From: Oscheius onirici
Taxonomy: Eukaryota > Nematoda > Chromadorea > Rhabditida > Rhabditidae
DNA: 64,000 nucleotides
NCBI GenBank assembly: GCA_932521025.1
Contig: OW051470.1
Location: 2,528,501-2,592,500, forward strand
Direction of reading: 5' to 3'
Positions 21,201-29,739 of the stretch are shown here, one piece after another (position 1 is the first letter of the stretch; each line of letters opens with the position of its first letter). The notes beneath the pieces were generated by a model that saw only the letters and a list, made by a program, of their open reading frames with translations, made no database searches and was not told the origin of the DNA. A program made the translations under genes and the position numbers.

Positions 21201-23199
21201 GGTTCCAGTAGAACTACCAGTACTTTCTCCCAACGAAACTCTCACTCTCCTGACTACTTTCCTCGTCTACTTGACCACCGTCTGGATCGTCTGGGAGAGA
21301 TCTGATGCGAGTCGAGTGGCTGACAGTATGAGAGATCGGATCCGGAGGGAACTCATTGTCACAATTGGAATGAATGTAAGTCTTTACTCTTGGTTGAACT
21401 TAGGAGACCAGTAGTCATCCAGTTTTGGGATACTGTAGGTTAGACATGGGCACCGGGCCCGTGTCAGTGTTCCGAGAACGTGCCAACAAGGCGCCTTTTC
21501 GGGGGAAGACTACTTTAGCGAAAAAACTTGGCACCCATTTTGAACATAAGCTTGGTGTGGCATATTGAGCCTATGTTCAGATTGGGCGCAAAGTTTTCAT
21601 GGTTTCCCAAAAGTGCGCACTGCTGGCACGGGCCCGGTGCCCATGTCTACTGTAGATTTTGACTTGAAACTGAAGTAAAGTGCCGTCATCTTCGAAAATA
21701 TCTGTATAACTAGTTGGTTTATAGATCCTCTTCCTTCTGCTTTCTCTGACTCTCGTCTGGTTCCCGAGTACAAGAGACGACCGACTGTTCTTCTCCTTCC
21801 AGCATCTAGAAATTTCCCGACCCTTCCCATCTTCTCCCTCCTACTCAATCTCCTCCAGCTGGGTCATGCTCTCAAAGAAGGCGTCTTCTCCAACACGATC
21901 ATGACTGCCCAAATCGTCACGACTGGTCTCTCCTTCCTTTACAGTCTGATCCTCATTTCCATCGCCTTCGAACTGCCTGGACCGGAACTTGTTCAATGGA
22001 AATTGTTCCAAGCCGGCTGGCTTCTACTCCTTTTTGTCTTCTCTAGCTTTGTGATGATCTTCGAGAGTGACCTGCTGCCCGGTATCAATGAGAACCTTCT
22101 GGAAGTCCAAGAGGAAGAGTCAAGAGATTTGAGGATGCGACGAGAGAGACACAAGCAGAAGATTTTGATCAGAATGGCCGAAGATCAGTTCACAGTCGTC
22201 GAAACTACTGTACGAGTCGTATCTTTCCAATGGATCCAGATGGAGAGAGTTTCTTGCTCTTGAACATATTAGTAGATTCCAGCTGTTTAAAAAAGTTTTT
22301 CGGGCAGGGAACTCGACATCCAACATGTTTGAATCACAGAGTTTTGCAGACTGTCCCTCTCCCACCCTGACCACTATTGCGTCAAGCCACGACACCTATT
22401 AAAGCCGAAAGACGAGATTCGCGTCAAGGTTCAGTGTCAGGACAAGCCTCCAAAAGATCTGGCAACCGCCACAGTTCAATGGATTTTCTCTTCCTCTCCC
22501 ATCCAATCCGTAGACTCTTCCATTGTTCATTATGAATGAAATTGTTGCGAGCTGGAACCATTTGGAGAGGGCCATCTCTCACTTAACGACCCACGCATTG
22601 TCTCCAGCTATCAGGCCTTTTTATGTACCCAAACCCGGAGCCCAGACTCACTTGATTTGGTCTTGTTCATCCAGTAGCCAAAAGCCGGACTGGCGATTCC
22701 TTGGCCGACAGAGAAGGCGGCTGTGATGAAGCCGAAGAAGGTCTCACTGGCTGTCGGATCGACCTGGAATTTAGGTAGAGTTATTTGGCAGCGTATCTGG
22801 CTGGATACTCAGTCAAGCACTCTCGTCAGTCCTTTATTGAATCGTCTACAGTAATGAGTAAACGAAGAATACCTGATTAAGGAAGGGCCATAGAGTCGGG
22901 AAGAAGATTGAGAACTGAACTCCGCAGAAGAAACAGACAGCTGTGAGAAGATAGATTGAGGGCCAATGGGTCGGTGGAGCACAGTCACTGAAAACGTACT
23001 GAATTTAAGAATGGAAACCGACTCACTCGTCCTCGAATTTCTTCACCTCCAGATCTGACATGGAACCACTGATTGTTTTTACTGTCTTGTCCGGAAGCGA
23101 CTCAATCCTCGGCTGTTCTTCTGTAACAGAATCCGAAGGGGAAGATGTCTCTGGAGGGTCATCGTAGGCCTTATTGACCACTCCGTCCGAGACTGACAT
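18297..23199 (-). CDS. Major facilitator superfamily transporter, MFSD8/CLN7-like
   Basis: Twelve-TM transporter, probably lysosomal. The start at 23199 (MSVSDGVVNKAYDDPPETSS) follows CTACAG directly, as at a trans-splice site. A long cytosolic N-tail is followed by PSIYLLTAVCFFCGVQFSIF, then SVGQGIASPAFGYWMNKTKS (the loop 2-3 region), RFFIGLGAGTVGVMRAYAS, ASYVLGMTIGPGIQ, WFAAGINVLALAFIFIFLEE, GILQAVNGAFSLIFYGGFAW, FLGVVFHVATFPWPFLPHD, FPIVNISMNTLFSKILG and the MFSD8-like block RQGTMQGIVLMAGSAARTIG. It ends PYQSYEYDRGRKYRI at 18297. More than ten exons. The intron at about 18435-18600 carries tRNA-Ser(CGA), and the 1.6-kb intron at 21041-22652 carries a gene on the opposite strand. MFS fold is certain; CLN7-type is inferred from motif order. 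Confidence 0.8.
18472..18553 (-). tRNA. tRNA-Ser(CGA) inside a transporter intron
   Basis: 82-nt class II tRNA on the same strand as the host gene: acceptor GCACTGA/TTCAGTGC-type pairing, D arm TGTCCGAGTGGTTAAGG, anticodon arm TTTGACTCGAAATCAAA (anticodon CGA), long variable arm, B box GGTTCGAATCC. Its 3' trailer AACTCTTTTGC resembles the trailers of both tRNA-Ile genes. Confidence 0.95.
21201..22402 (+). CDS. Nested multi-pass membrane protein, 5' end unclear
   Basis: This + strand gene lies wholly within an intron of the - strand MFS gene. A consistent four-exon model is 21201-21374, about 21725-21757, 21794-22209 and about 22282-22402, using a 36-nt intron (GTACAAG...TTCCAG). It encodes about five hydrophobic segments: LTLLTTFLVYLTTVWIVW, IVTIGMNILFLLLSLTLVWF, LPIFSLLLNLLQLGHALK, QIVTTGLSFLYSLILISIAF and FQAGWLLLLFVFSSFVMIF. 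A charged helix (RRERHKQKILIRMAEDQF) and a Ser/Thr-rich tail ending IASSHDTY follow. No start codon was found in the first exon, so an upstream exon is missing from the model. I do not recognise the family; topology recalls small ciliary TMEM17/TMEM216-type proteins or part of a receptor, but no motif proves either. Confidence 0.5.
21443..21647. mobile_element. MITE with GACATGGGCACC termini
   Basis: 205 bp with 25-bp terminal inverted repeats (GACATGGGCACCGGGCCCGT.., 24 of 25 matching) and flanking TA dinucleotides, consistent with a TA target duplication. Non-coding. It sits in the first intron of the nested membrane-protein gene, which is itself inside the MFS intron. Confidence 0.8.
22350..22535 (+). 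pseudogene. Possible MSP-domain fragment overlapping the nested gene
   Basis: A different frame from the nested gene's last exon reads LSHPDHYCVKPRHLLKPKDE, then IRVKVQCQDKPPKDLATATV and a stop after SSIVHYE. The pattern YCVKP..LLKPKDEIRVKV resembles the middle of major sperm protein/VAP domains (Y.V.P...L.P......V.). The N-terminal strands are interrupted: the upstream frame is broken by a TGA at about 22328, so a whole domain cannot be read without a frame change. This may be a decayed MSP-like gene or chance resemblance. Confidence 0.3.
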
Positions 23200-23785
23200 C
23201 TGTAGGAAAAGAGTGATTCGGAATGAAGACAAAGAGGTGTTAAAAAGCCGGCAATGCGTCCAGCGAGAGAGGGTGACAGAAGGAGATAAGACGCGCGAAC
23301 TACAGAGTTCATAGACAAACACTGGCTACAGATGAGGAAGGAAGATCAGTCAGGTTGTGTGAAACTATGACTGTAATAATTTGAGGATATCAGATTGACT
23401 GCAATAGGTTGTAAGCTGCTGAAGTAGCAAACTCTGACTGAGTCTGTTGCACTCACCTTGTGAAACGATTCACTAGTTACTACACTATCGTCACATGCTC
23501 AAATAGTTCTTGCTCAAGTGACTATTCCTTCTCCGATGGCAACACACAGAGATTCGGCCATTTCGCCAGCCTTTAGCGATGGAGGCGAATCAGTCAAAGA
23601 TTTGGGCAACAGTGTGAGAGAACGGCCTTTTGCAGTCAGCTCTTTCCCGTCACAAAATTCAACCAGGCACCGGCAGTCTAGTTGTTCAAAAAGAGCAAGC
23701 CTAATCGGGTTCTTTTCCGGTGCTCTCTACCCCGTGATTCACTTAATAAAACAGTCTTGCTGCACAATTTATTCAGAATCAGCAG
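23200..23785. other. Spacer between MFS transporter and kinase genes
   Basis: About 590 bp between the kinase stop and the transporter start, both on the - strand. It must contain the kinase 3' region and the transporter's promoter. No other feature is supported. Confidence 0.4.
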
Positions 23786-24844
23786 CTAGTTTTTCTTGGA
23801 TACCTTGCTTCCACCCTTGGGCTCTTCATCCTCATGGCCTTCTTCGAGCTGAATGGGACGTCCATCTCCGGGTGTTTCCTGCGGGGCCATGTACTCGTGT
23901 GTCTCGTCCCAATCCAGTGGATCTGTCCATTTGATGTTGTTGGACTTGAGAGCATGCTGGACACAGTTGTAGACAAAGTTGTAGTCGGGGATGGAGAAGT
24001 AGGTCAACTCGTCGATATACTTGAGAATACGCGTGAATTCTCTCTTGGGACAGCCAGCGAGGAACTTGTCGAGAGCTGAAGGATCCGTACGAAGCTCTTC
24101 CTTCATCTTGAGCACCTCATCCCGATTGTCCGCTTTGAACTTTCTCCAAGGAAGAGTACCCGTCGTCCATTCGACCACCATATACAGCCAGCCTTCGATG
24201 TCGTCCTTTCGCGACTGATCCACCTGCTTCATGGCAGCCAGAGGGGCGTAGCGAGTTGTTCCTCTGAAGGGAGCGATGTCTCTCGGCTTGCGACAATCCT
24301 TGTCCTTGTTCTGGAACTGACGACACAGTCCGAAGTCGAGCATGTAGATCAGATGATGTTCGTTTTGATCCTGACGTCCAGCGGCAAAGTTGCCCGGTTT
24401 TATGTCACGATGCAAAAATCCGATCCGATGGAGTTCCTCGATGCAGATGAGACATTGAGAGGCAGCCTTGAGACTAGTACCCATGGAGAACTTCATCGAG
24501 TCGCGGTCCACTCGCAGATCCCAGAGGTTGCGCCCGATGAGCTGCATGACGAGGAAGGAGAATCGATTCTCGACCCTGCCACGATCCATGACCATGCAGA
24601 AGTGTCGACTCTTGATCTGACGGGCTCCGCACAGCACACGACAATCCATGGCTAGAACCTTCTTACGAGCGACCGTCTTCTCACACTTGATCGCGAAGCG
24701 CTTGTTGTCCGTCTTGCGACTCACTTCGAACACGGCTCCATATCCTCCTTTTCCCAGCAGTTTGGCAACCTTGTAGCGTTCCTTGCGGGTGTGGATCTCC
24801 TCGTTCTCCTTCGGTAGAATGTCGTCGTCTTCTTCGCTGGACAT
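23786..24844 (-). CDS. TTBK/CK1-family protein kinase, intronless
   Basis: Ser/Thr kinase of the casein kinase 1 superfamily, closest to tau-tubulin kinases, a group greatly expanded in nematodes and often sperm-enriched. A single 352-residue frame with a start at 24844 (MSSEEDDDILPKENEE). Glycine loop LLGKGGYGAVFEV, VAIK-type Lys in FAIKCEK, QLIGRNLWDL (CK1-type hinge), catalytic loop LHRDIKPGNF, DFG in YMLDFGLCRQF, and the TTBK/CK1 substitutes for APE: PFRGTTRYAPLAAMKQ, followed by DDIEGWLYMVVEW and GTLPWRK. All catalytic residues (Lys, HRD Asp, DFG Asp) are present, so it should be active. An acidic N-terminus and a Lys/Glu-rich tail flank the domain. Lack of any intron, unlike every neighbour, fits origin by retroposition or intron loss. 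Confidence 0.92.
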   Translation of the reverse strand: MSSEEDDDILPKENEEIHTRKERYKVAKLLGKGGYGAVFEVSRKTDNKRFAIKCEKTVARKKVLAMDCRVLCGARQIKSRHFCMVMDRGRVENRFSFLVMQLIGRNLWDLRVDRDSMKFSMGTSLKAASQCLICIEELHRIGFLHRDIKPGNFAAGRQDQNEHHLIYMLDFGLCRQFQNKDKDCRKPRDIAPFRGTTRYAPLAAMKQVDQSRKDDIEGWLYMVVEWTTGTLPWRKFKADNRDEVLKMKEELRTDPSALDKFLAGCPKREFTRILKYIDELTYFSIPDYNFVYNCVQHALKSNNIKWTDPLDWDETHEYMAPQETPGDGRPIQLEEGHEDEEPKGGSKVSKKN

Positions 24845-25814
24845 CGAGCGTCTTCGGCGGCAGCTAGTAGCAACAGTGACTCTTCTCCTCCATTCGCTCC
24901 TATTTATAACTTTTTTTCTCCAAAAACTATCAAAGTTGTATCCTTTTTTAATTGTCTGTGTGAAGCTCTAATTGAGGGTAATGAGAGGCCACAAATAGTT
25001 TTTAACAAGTTGCGACAGGAACAGCAAGTGCCCGAATTTTACTTCTTTTGACTGTTGAAGGTGCTTCTTTGGAAGGAAGGGAACTTCCTTGGAAGGACTG
25101 GAACACGGTGTGATAAGGAGCATGTACTGGATTCTAGAATCCGCGACAGAAAGAAGTAATAGTTGAAAACAAGGGCGCAGGGACTTTACGTTTAAAACAG
25201 TTCAAGCTCAAAAGGGTTCCGAAAAAGAGCTTTAGCAAAGGGTGCCATATTATTAGATGAAAGGTCTGCAAAAATGTTCCTGGGACAATTCTCGTGGTCA
25301 ATAAGTTCCCATAATCCGTACGCGTCACATTCTCCTTATCAGCAGTTATGCTGAAGTTTTAGATCTGTACCGAAAGCAGGCAATTCTTGCTCTCTTGATG
25401 ATGACTCGCCACTTCCGGTTGTTAACGTCGATTCAGTGAGTAAAGGTGACTAACACTGAACTCAGCACTGAGCGATTCTTCTGATTCTTTCCCACGCATT
25501 CTTCAGAAAAGAACCGGAGTTAATTGTTAATATAGAAAGTAAGCGAGGTTTTGTTAGACAATAAAAAAGTTCATGAGAACAAACTAACAAACAAGGGTAA
25601 ACAGACAATCATCTGCTCTGATAGTGTGGTTGGTTTTCCTGACCCTTGGGTTAAATAAGAATAGATTGGTGTGCTGCTGTTCAAGTGCTCTTGGTGAGAT
25701 TTGGAAGATGTCTGACTTGGTAAGAGTCGGAGCTAGACAAGGATGAGATTCTGGGCAACAAGAATGTGAAAGAAAGAACAGAAACGGAGTACGAGGAGAG
25801 AGTAGACCCCGGTC

Positions 25815-26295
25815 CTAGAGACCTGTCTTTCCCCTTCTTATCTTGTCTCCTGAGGGTGGAAAGGCAGTTGATAAGTAAGGCTCACTACGATGGAGACGCG
25901 TTGTAGTCTGAACTATTGTCAGCTGTCCGAAAAATGGACCCACTGTGGTTGGATTGTATCCTTCTTTGACCACAAACTTTAACACAAAACATTTTCCAAT
26001 GGTTGAGAAGGAACAGTTGCTACTTGACCAGTTCTCGATATTCGGCACGGCTTAATCGAATGGCGCAGTGGCGTACAGGTCGGTCTGTTGAGCTGAGGAT
26101 GATGAGTTCGACCTCCGCAGACATGTCTATGATGAGTTGTTTCAAGACGGGACTGACAAGCGAGTGATTACAGCCTGAAACACTGAGACTCTTTTTTTTT
26201 CTCCCAAACTGTCTAGTTCCTTCATACAGCGACTCTACGTATTTTCCCGTCAAACACACAAAAATCTTTTTACTTGTATTCTTTCTTGAATCCAT
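25815..26295 (-). CDS. Hypothetical protein candidate
   Basis: Two - strand frames can be joined. The first reads GKYVESLYEGTRQFGR, then CNHSLVSPVLKQLIIDMSAE, VELIILSSTDRPVRHCAIRL and SRAEYRELV. A GTCAAG donor near 26024 and an AAAG acceptor near 25969 lead to EGYNPTTVGPFFGQLTIVQT and a basic end KIRRGKTGL. Composition looks protein-like, but the start is uncertain and no family is recognised. It could be an old transposon or gene fragment. Confidence 0.25.
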
Positions 26296-26892
26296 TCCAT
26301 GAAATGTAGCACTCCCTTGAATCCGAACAGAATCACAAAAACCAGTAAGGTAGCTCTCATCTATTTGTGAGAGTTTTTCAGAATCTTTTTCTGAACACGG
26401 TACGCGTCATTTTCAGCCAGACGCGCAAGATACGTTTCTCTGACAAAAGTCCTTATTTTGTCTCATTTCCAAATTTTGTTACTTTTTCCCTTTCTTCTTT
26501 TTATCCGTAAGGAGCTTGCCTGGTTTACTTTTAGAGACAGCGTTGGGAAAAAAAGAGTACGTCCGGTTCTCAGCAGACAAAGATTCTGGCAAGAGTGATC
26601 AACAATCTCTTTTGATTGATCTATTTTCCTCAAGGCCCTTTGGTCCCACGATAGATTATTTGTGACAAATCGATAGTTTTTAGCGTTAAAAGTCCCGATT
26701 TAGATTGATTTCCAGCTATGTCTAGAGAGAAGCTAACCAGTTTCGCATAGACAATTGATCCAAGCAAATCTTTAGCTTCTATCAATTTCCAAAGAGGGGC
26801 CAAGTCAAATGAACTGGTCCTTTCTCATTTTCTGAACAAAGAGACTCAATCACACAAGTTCAAGCGAAATTCTCTATTTGCTGTTTATTGAA

Positions 26893-27045
26893 CTACTGTG
26901 ACTTATCCTGTAATGTGTCAGTTCCCTCAACTTTTGAGTACTGGCTGACAGTATAAGACTACTGTCACTTGTCTTGTACTCTTTCAGCTCCGAGTACTGA
27001 ACAAGTATTGTGGGTTATCCTGTATTCTGTCAAATTTCCTCCTAT
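26893..27045. repeat. Degenerate tandem repeat
   Basis: Three diverged units of the form ACTGTGACTTATCCTGTA..TGTCAG start near 26896, 26960 and 27008, with different lengths and many substitutions. Non-coding, just upstream of the first Utp12-domain gene. Confidence 0.4.
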
Positions 27046-27208
27046 CGAAAGTGTAGGGAGGTCAGTTGCAGTAATATATCTTTATTGGACAACATCTTGA
27101 TTACAGTTTGAGACAAAGAATTCTCTGACGCATTTTACTGCCCATATACCTACTCTTTAAAAGTTCTCACTGATTAGTCTTTTAAATTATTCAAATTCTT
27201 TTTCCAGA

Positions 27209-29475
27209 ATGGTGAGAACGAGACGAGCCTCGTCGCGGGTGCTCAAGATGGAGAACAGTCCCGTGAAGAATGGCTACCCAAACGGCGACATGAACGGAAC
27301 TGAGAATGGGGACGTTGAAATGGTAAACATTCTTTTTCTTTAGTCATTTTCCAAATTCAGGTAGAGAACGACACACCCACCACACCAAAAAGTGTGACAA
27401 AAACGCCGGAAAAGGTCCAAGTCCAGGAGAAGTTGGCCTTTCTTCCGATGCACGTGGTCAAAGAGAAGGAGGGTCTTGTAGCGAAGTAGGTGGTTCTCGA
27501 GACGGCAAGTACCGTATCCCTTACAGACAGCCAGAGAAGACGGAAGAAGTTATGCCTGGCGGTTCGCTAGCAGTTCTCCTGACTCAGGGTCTGATGGCCA
27601 ATGATGCTCCGAAAGTCGATTCCGTCTTGAAAGACAGCAATCTCGATAGTATTAGAGTTTGTCTATTTTTTTATTTTCAAGCCAGAGGTTTTTTAGAAAA
27701 CACTCCAGGACCTGAACGTCGTCCACGTCGTACCCCTCCTCAGGGCCATTGAGCACAGACTGAGGACTCGGAATGCTGTCGAGTAAGTTTTTTTCGTTTG
27801 TTTTCATTCGTTTAGGGCTTTGGAATACATCTAGAATGAGTTTTGAGGTCTATAAGCGGAGGGTCGGGTGTAAGATTTCACGGCCCCGTGTCGGAGAGAA
27901 TTGGGTCATTCGTCTTCCTCATGTCATCAGACCTTTCTTTGCTTGTTCTGGAAAGAGAAGTTGACTGTTACCAGGCTTATAGATTATATTGGCAGGTCAC
28001 CGCATCGGGTTAAATGGGGGACTGTTTGTGGGATGTCTATCAAGAAGGCCTAGCAGCGAAAACGTCAAGTTATATCCTGTTTCGGATTAAATAAAAAGTC
28101 ACTTGAAGTTTTGGAAGTTGTACTTATACTGTGGTAGCGAATGCTCATAGGGGTGGTCAAAATTTGATAAGAGGAAGTAGCAAGGTTTTTGCAGACGGAT
28201 TGTTTCTGAACGGCAAATAATCTTTCTTATACATGAAGTTACTTGCTGATGCAATCTAACAGAAAAAGAAATCAGACAATTCTCAATTGTCATTAGACAT
28301 TAGTATCCGTTTAAAAATCCACAAGACTCTCACTGCCTTCTCATGACTCATGGGTTTGCCGAAGATTTTAAGAACCGGCTTATTTGGATGACTGGAAGTC
28401 GAGTAAATTCTACAAATGAATTACCCAAAACTTTGTTTGGATAATTGAAATTCCGAACAAAATTTTACAGCATTCGTCCCTGGATCCGATGGCTGCAATG
28501 TACTCTCTCCCATCACATGTCTTTCCTCTCTTCCGTAAGTCTATAACCAGTATATTCTACATCCCAAATCATTTCAGCAACGCAACCTCGAGAAAGAACT
28601 AGGCGGCCTGTTGGAATGGATGAAGACGAGATCTCTTCACATGCAGCAACTCTTCGAGCTCCATGGAAAAATCGGTGTTCTGGTCGAGCAGATGGAAAGA
28701 CGTACAAACAACGTTGTTCCTCTGGCGCCGCAGCCCCTGATCATCTTCAACAATGGTAAGTTTTTTCCAGAGCCTTTCTACTGAAATCAGACGAACTGAA
28801 CGACGATTCGGATGGAGACGATCTTGGGTCAATTGGAGACGACGAGAGTGGAGCCAGTAGTGAGGAAGACTGGTGGGATGAGGGCGGAATCAGACAGGAG
28901 GACGACGGAGAAGAGGAGGAAGACAGTGACGATGAGGATGATGACGAGGAACTCGAAGGTAAGCAGTTTTTGTTCGGTAAAGTAACCAGATTAGGATGAT
29001 TTCTCTTCAAAGAACAGTGAGAATGGTTTATCTATTTCGTTCCTCTCGACGCCACCTTTTCCAATCCTATACCACCCGAGAAACTTGTTAGGAGTATAAC
29101 TAGAGAGAGTGCAAATTGTGAGAAAGACAGTCAGCAAAAAGTATTGTTGAATAGGGCTAGGAAAGGCTCGCACACTGACAGAAGATGTGAGATTGCCAGA
29201 TCCCCATTTCGTCTGACTAAAAAGTTATGAAAAAGGCATAACGACTTGTGAAAGAAGGCCCTTTACTGTACTCAACCGGGTTCTGCCGTAAAACTAATAA
29301 TCCTCCTGAGATATCAGTAAGAATGAAAAACACCTGATGCTCCCTCTCGAATGGTCAAGACAAGACAAACTCTAATACTGTTTCAGACATTGGAGGAGGC
29401 AGTAAATCCGCAGTTGTCGAGTCAGAAGACGATGACGACGAAGATGACGACGACGAAGAGATGGAAGAAGACTGA
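27209..29475 (+). CDS. Stand-alone Utp12-domain protein, copy A (WDR43/UTP5 C-terminal type)
   Basis: Utp12 domains of WDR43/UTP5 act in the t-UTP part of the small-subunit processome, coupling rDNA transcription to pre-rRNA processing in the nucleolus. The ATG at 27209 follows TTTCCAGA. A basic N-terminus (MVRTRRASSRVLKMEN) precedes GSLAVLLTQGLMANDAPKVD, TLQDLNVVHVVPLLRAIEHR, a segment near SLDPMAAMYSLPSHVFPLF, then NLEKELGGLLEWMKTRSLHM and QQLFELHGKIGVLVEQMER. A long acidic tail follows, with DWWDEGG, ending DDDEEMEED. Typical WDR43 has seven N-terminal WD40 repeats; none is encoded here. Eight or so exons, with a 660-bp intron at 27785-28470 lacking features. The next gene, 265 bp downstream on the same strand, is a Cys-loop channel. 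A paralogue with the same neighbour lies at 44081-45183. Confidence 0.8.
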
Positions 29476-29739
29476 AAAGACTTCGACTTGTTGCTTGTTG
29501 CGGGTTCTGTCAGTCGTCTCTCATGCCGAGACTTCCGCCTCCCGAGTTGTTGATTTTGCCTCCACTTTTCACACCGCTTCTCTTCTTTTTGCCTTACAAT
29601 TCTGGTTCACTGTTACTCCCATATAAGAATACAGATTTTTGTTCCGGGAGGATTACTGTAAGGCGGGTTCAATTCCCAGGAGATCGGATGTCATTGACAC
29701 CTTGAACAAATAGTATCTTTCTCTTCAAACCTTCTCGGC

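Larger units (their letters stand above)
24845..27208. other. Long intergenic region upstream of the first Utp12 gene
   Basis: 2.4 kb between divergent genes. Apart from a weak - strand coding candidate (25815-26295) and three degenerate repeat units near 26893-27045, I see no gene. Presumably includes promoters of the kinase (-) and the Utp12/channel pair (+). Confidence 0.4.
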
